Below, in pieces: positions 60,838 to 64,000 of a stretch of 64,000 bases of DNA. The position numbers and the translations under genes were made by a program. The first letter of the stretch is position 1, and every line of letters begins with the position of its first letter. The stretch is from Ulva prolifera. Lineage: Eukaryota; Chlorophyta; Ulvophyceae; Ulvales; Ulvaceae. The notes below the pieces were generated by a model. It made no database searches. It saw only the letters and a list, made by a program, of their open reading frames with translations, and was not told the origin of the DNA. The stretch is from assembly GCA_023078555.1 (NCBI GenBank), contig CM041202.1:5194522-5258521 (forward strand), in the 5' to 3' direction.

Positions 60838-62269
60838 AGGGGGTCAACCACTCCCGCTACATGGTGGGCCCACCTACGGCGCGCAAGATCGGCTGCGATT
60901 TTGGCCGCTTGGGGAAGACTTTGGCTATTGTCTATGTTGAATGGGGATTCGTAGTGTGTCATCTCGCTGTTGGGGAGTCTCCCCATCGCAAACCCGGGTT
61001 TTGTCGAATTTCCGCGCTTTTCCCCAAACGAGGGTCGTTCATGCCCAAACGTGTGCCATTGCATCGAGAACACGCAGCACACTCAAAATATGCTATGATA
61101 CTCACCGGGTTATGACATATTGCTTCTGTCACATTTGTGGGTAGCGTTCGGCAAGTGAGGCACTATTCAACGGCGCGCTAGCTGATCGGGCCGACATGGC
61201 GGGGCGCTCACGCACTGGTCAGGCGACATGTCAGCATTGATTGGCAGCATATTGCGTGTTGAATATTGCGTGTTGAATATTGCGTGTTGAAGGACCCTGC
61301 CTCAATTTTATGTGCAATGGGGAATGCCCATGTTTTGTAATGCACCGTCACATCTACACCTTATTTCACAGCATGTCACTCTAATGATACCGCAAATGCG
61401 CATCAATGATGTATCCACCGTGTATCCAGCATCCGCCGCTCTATTGAAATGATTCATTAGTGTACAATGGCGAGGCATGATCACAGCAGGCCAGAGTAAC
61501 TCAACACGTCTCCAGTGACACTACGCAAAAGATGACCTAAGCATACCTACGCTGACGTCTTTGTTGAGAAGTACACACCTAGCAGGTGGACTGCAAAGCT
61601 CCGGATCATGCTCCATCACAAGGGCCTGTCAGGCCTGTCACAGGTATCAAGATACTCATGCGCCCCATGCCGATATCAAACGTTCTACGAGAGTGACGAT
61701 CAATCACGATCAGGCAGTGAAGCTTTGATATCTCGTGTATAATTCAGTTTGAGCCACTATCCCATGCTACACACAGATCGCAGGTAGGACGCCCTTGCCG
61801 GATATCCAGAGATTCAGACCTATCCAGCATTATTAGAGGGAGTAATACGACTCAAATTGCATAGCGTGCGTCACTGTGTGGCCAGCCTCCAGGAATCTCA
61901 GCCGTATACAGCTTCATGAAGCCTCACCAACGAAAAAAATGCACATACAGCTTTGCGATCACCAACAAGAGCTTTAAAGAGCTCATTTTAAAAGCGTTTG
62001 GGGACGCCTGCGAAAGTTTGGGGAGGTTTGGGGAGGCGACTGAGCGTCTGGGCCGGTTGGGGAGCCAGCGTCGCGAAAGGCCGATTTTCCCCAACCAGAC
62101 GAGCCATATGGACGATCATGGGCCATTTTCCCCACCCGAGTGAGATGACACACTACGAATCCCCATTCAACATAGACAATAGCCAAAGTCTTCCCCAAGC
62201 GGCCAAAATCGCAGTCGATCTTGCGCGCCGTAGGTGGGCCCACCATGTAGCGGGAGTGGTTGACCCCCT
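60838..62269. mobile_element. Non-autonomous TIR DNA transposon, 1,432 bp, with 8-bp target duplication
   Basis: Terminal inverted repeats of 128 bp (60838-60965 and 62142-62269) start AGGGGGTCAACCACTCCCGC and differ at one position. They are flanked by the direct repeat GGGGTGTT at 60830-60837 and 62270-62277. The interior has no transposase; its longest frame is under 80 codons. The subterminal regions hold repeated TTGGGGA motifs in both orientations, as transposase binding sites often are. An 8-bp duplication suits hAT; long inverted repeats suit Mutator-like elements, so the superfamily stays open. Near-identity of the repeats marks a recent insertion. Confidence 0.93.
61249..61290. repeat. 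Three tandem 14-bp repeats inside the TIR element
   Basis: ATATTGCGTGTTGA is repeated three times without a mismatch in the interior of the transposon. Confidence 0.92.
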
Positions 62270-62928
62270 GGGGTGTTGCTCGCAAGCATGCAGCGGTCTA
62301 CGCAAAAAGACGTAGGTACCTCAAGAGGATCAAAGTCGATAGAATGGTGGGAAGCTCAAAGATGGCAGCCACTTCGATCGTTCGATGGGTTCGTAGAAGT
62401 GGCGAGATGCATCAAGACGCTGCCAGCGTGTACTCCACGTGCACGGATTGTAGTCCAAACGCAGTACCGAGGATAGCTGCATTGGATTCCCACTGGATCA
62501 TCAGAGCCTCACGATCACTTTGATTGTTTGATGATTTGTCTGCCGGACTAGACTATCAGGCTGCGGTCGTTGGATACAGTCGACTCGACAGGTCGCGCAC
62601 GGTTTTGTGCTCACTTTCCACGCAGGGCCCATGCATTTGCATTCATAGCCTGCCCATGGTAGCGGCGAACATCAGGAAACAAGAGCCCAGCGAGCATGCA
62701 GGCCAACAGTATAAGTCTAGCGGTATGATCTGTGTGCCTACTAGTTTCATCTCTCCACTTTTACCACCGCTCGCTGCCACACACTCCCTTCGTGTGTGCG
62801 CTGACAAGACCCAACTTCTCCGCGTGTGCTGCACGAATACAGCACCGACGACCTGTGCATCCGCTATTCAGAAGAACATACATTAGGTTAAGTAATTGGC
62901 TTTTGTGTGGACCAACCAAACAGGGAAC

Positions 62929-63168
62929 ATGTCGAGCACAGTTGCAAACGGCGCACCCGCAGAGGGGAAGACGACCGTAGAGAAGGGCGTCAATGACCAA
63001 TACGACACAGACGCATCCATGGCGTTCTATGAGTACGTCATGGGTGGCGGTGGCGATGATATTCACTACGGTATTTTCAACTCGGACAGCGATGGCCTGA
63101 AGGAATCGTCGCAAAACAGTATCGAGGCGCTAGCAGCCATGGCTGAAGCCTGCGGTGGTCTAAAGAAG
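62929..63168 (+). CDS. First exon of a SAM-dependent methyltransferase (partial)
   Basis: The exon runs from an ATG to a GTAAAC donor and encodes 80 residues in phase 0. After a short polar leader, VNDQYDTDASMAFYEYVMGG then GDDIHYGIFNSDSDGL and IEALAAMAEACGGLKK match the start of sarcosine/dimethylglycine N-methyltransferase-like and related enzymes. Those begin YYDSDDAxxFYxxVWGGEDIHIGxY. The SAM-binding core (LDLGCGxGG) should come next, but no exon for it is seen before the window ends, so intron 1 is at least about 830 bp or the gene is incomplete. Candidate substrates are glycine-betaine precursors or other small amines; the sequence here cannot decide. Confidence 0.65.
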
Positions 63169-64000
63169 GTAAACTGCAGACCTACTTGATCCTGCGATGC
63201 CTCCAGCATCCGGCAAACCCGTTGTAGGTGGCTGCGTTGCCTGCTTGGCACCGTCGTGCTAGCGTGTCAAACAGACATGCCGTCATCTGTCCCATGCGCC
63301 TCGCAGTGGTCAATGCAGAGCCCCCATCCAAGTCAGGCATCATCGTCAGTCTGTTGTAATGACGACTGCGATCAGTCTGGCAGCAATTCTTCGAGGGTGG
63401 CACCTGGGTCAATGTGTTCGGTCGAGCTGAATCACATGATGGCAACGCGGATAGATCTCCAGCGCCCGTCCACAGACTGTCGTAGCTCGCCAATCAATTC
63501 CTCCATACGCGCATTGGTCCATGGCAGGAATTCGGCTCGTGTACAGCGTTGCTGCCCTGCGCGGATGCGCCAGTCCCGTCCTCTGGCAGGGTGTGATCGA
63601 ATTACTACCCGACGCGCTCTGATCAAGATCATGCATACAAAAGTACTATAGCGTTGTGCACATCATAGTCATGCGTGTTGCCTTGCGCAGCATCGCCGTG
63701 GCGATGAGCCAGTACTTCGCTCAGCGTTGAACACACCAATTTACCGCGTCTGCCACTCTTGTCGCGCGCTCCGTCGATGCGTCAGCGGATCACCCCAAGG
63801 CCGCACATGCCAAACGTATACCACAGTGACAGTATTTGTGTACTGTGAAGTTCTCCGTCAGCAGTTCCATCGTGCGGCTGTAGACTGCGCCCAGCTCTGG
63901 ACATGATTGACCGCGTCAACATGACATGGCTGCTCTGCGCGTCAGTGGCGCGCCCGCCCCGGACAAGTTCTCAGTACACCCACGCGCTGACTGATTGTGC
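63169..64000. other. Presumed intron or downstream flank of the methyltransferase gene
   Basis: No second exon with a SAM-binding glycine motif is seen on the plus strand. Minus-strand frames at 63182-63493 and 63409-63636 carry no motif. Confidence 0.4.

Noticed and set aside
61990-62110. Interstitial telomere from TTTGGGG repeats
   Set aside because: Units are irregular, occur in both orientations and lie inside a bounded transposon with a target duplication.
1-64000. CRISPR arrays, riboswitches and bacterial operons
   Set aside because: No regularly spaced repeats or co-directional intronless gene clusters are seen. Spliceosomal introns show that the DNA is eukaryotic nuclear.

Overview
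The window is nuclear DNA from a eukaryotic alga, most likely a chlorophyte green alga. The genes are split by spliceosomal introns, coding exons are strongly GC3-biased against less GC-rich spacers, and the proteins include a plant-type MBOAT lysophospholipid acyltransferase and a small protein with a plastid-transit-like N terminus. TGTAA, the chlorophyte polyadenylation motif, occurs downstream of some genes. Introns mostly end in TGCAG and very often begin GTGCGC instead of GTRAGT. The species cannot be named from the sequence.

Layout, left to right: 1-2.9 kb, nothing recognised; 2.9-6.5 kb, MBOAT lysophospholipid acyltransferase (+); 9.1-11.8 kb, two tandem thioredoxins (+); 12.8 kb, last exon of a small Ala/Glu-rich protein (+); 14.1 kb, TIM14/PAM18 (-); 15.2-18.6 kb, an unrecognised six-exon gene (+); 20.4-24.1 kb, oxysterol-binding-protein-related protein (+); 25.7-26.7 kb, COQ3 (-); 28.9-33.1 kb, a GAPDH resembling the arsenic-linked clade (+); 36.7-39.8 kb, a large leucine-rich-repeat-like ORF (-); 41.6-44.2 kb, a decayed LINE next to a SINE-like fragment; 45 kb, a small plastid-targeted protein (+); 48.1-56.6 kb, a roughly 2,176-residue coiled-coil, FF-motif and WG-rich protein with an N-terminal SEC16-C-terminal-like motif (-); 57.9-60.5 kb, a tentative gene hosting a second LINE copy (-); 60.8-62.3 kb, an almost intact non-autonomous TIR transposon with an 8-bp target duplication; 62.9 kb, the first exon of a methyltransferase (+) whose remainder is not found before the window ends.

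These are independent housekeeping genes, not an operon. Several act on membranes or in mitochondria: phospholipid remodelling, lipid transfer, ubiquinone synthesis and protein import. The most unusual items are the SEC16-motif/coiled-coil/FF/WG protein, the arsenic-type GAPDH, a SINE-like family sharing a TTTACTTTAC tail, the fresh TIR element, and the splice-site bias with two GC-AG introns. Exon models were made by eye from reading frames, splice signals and phase agreement. No database search was run.
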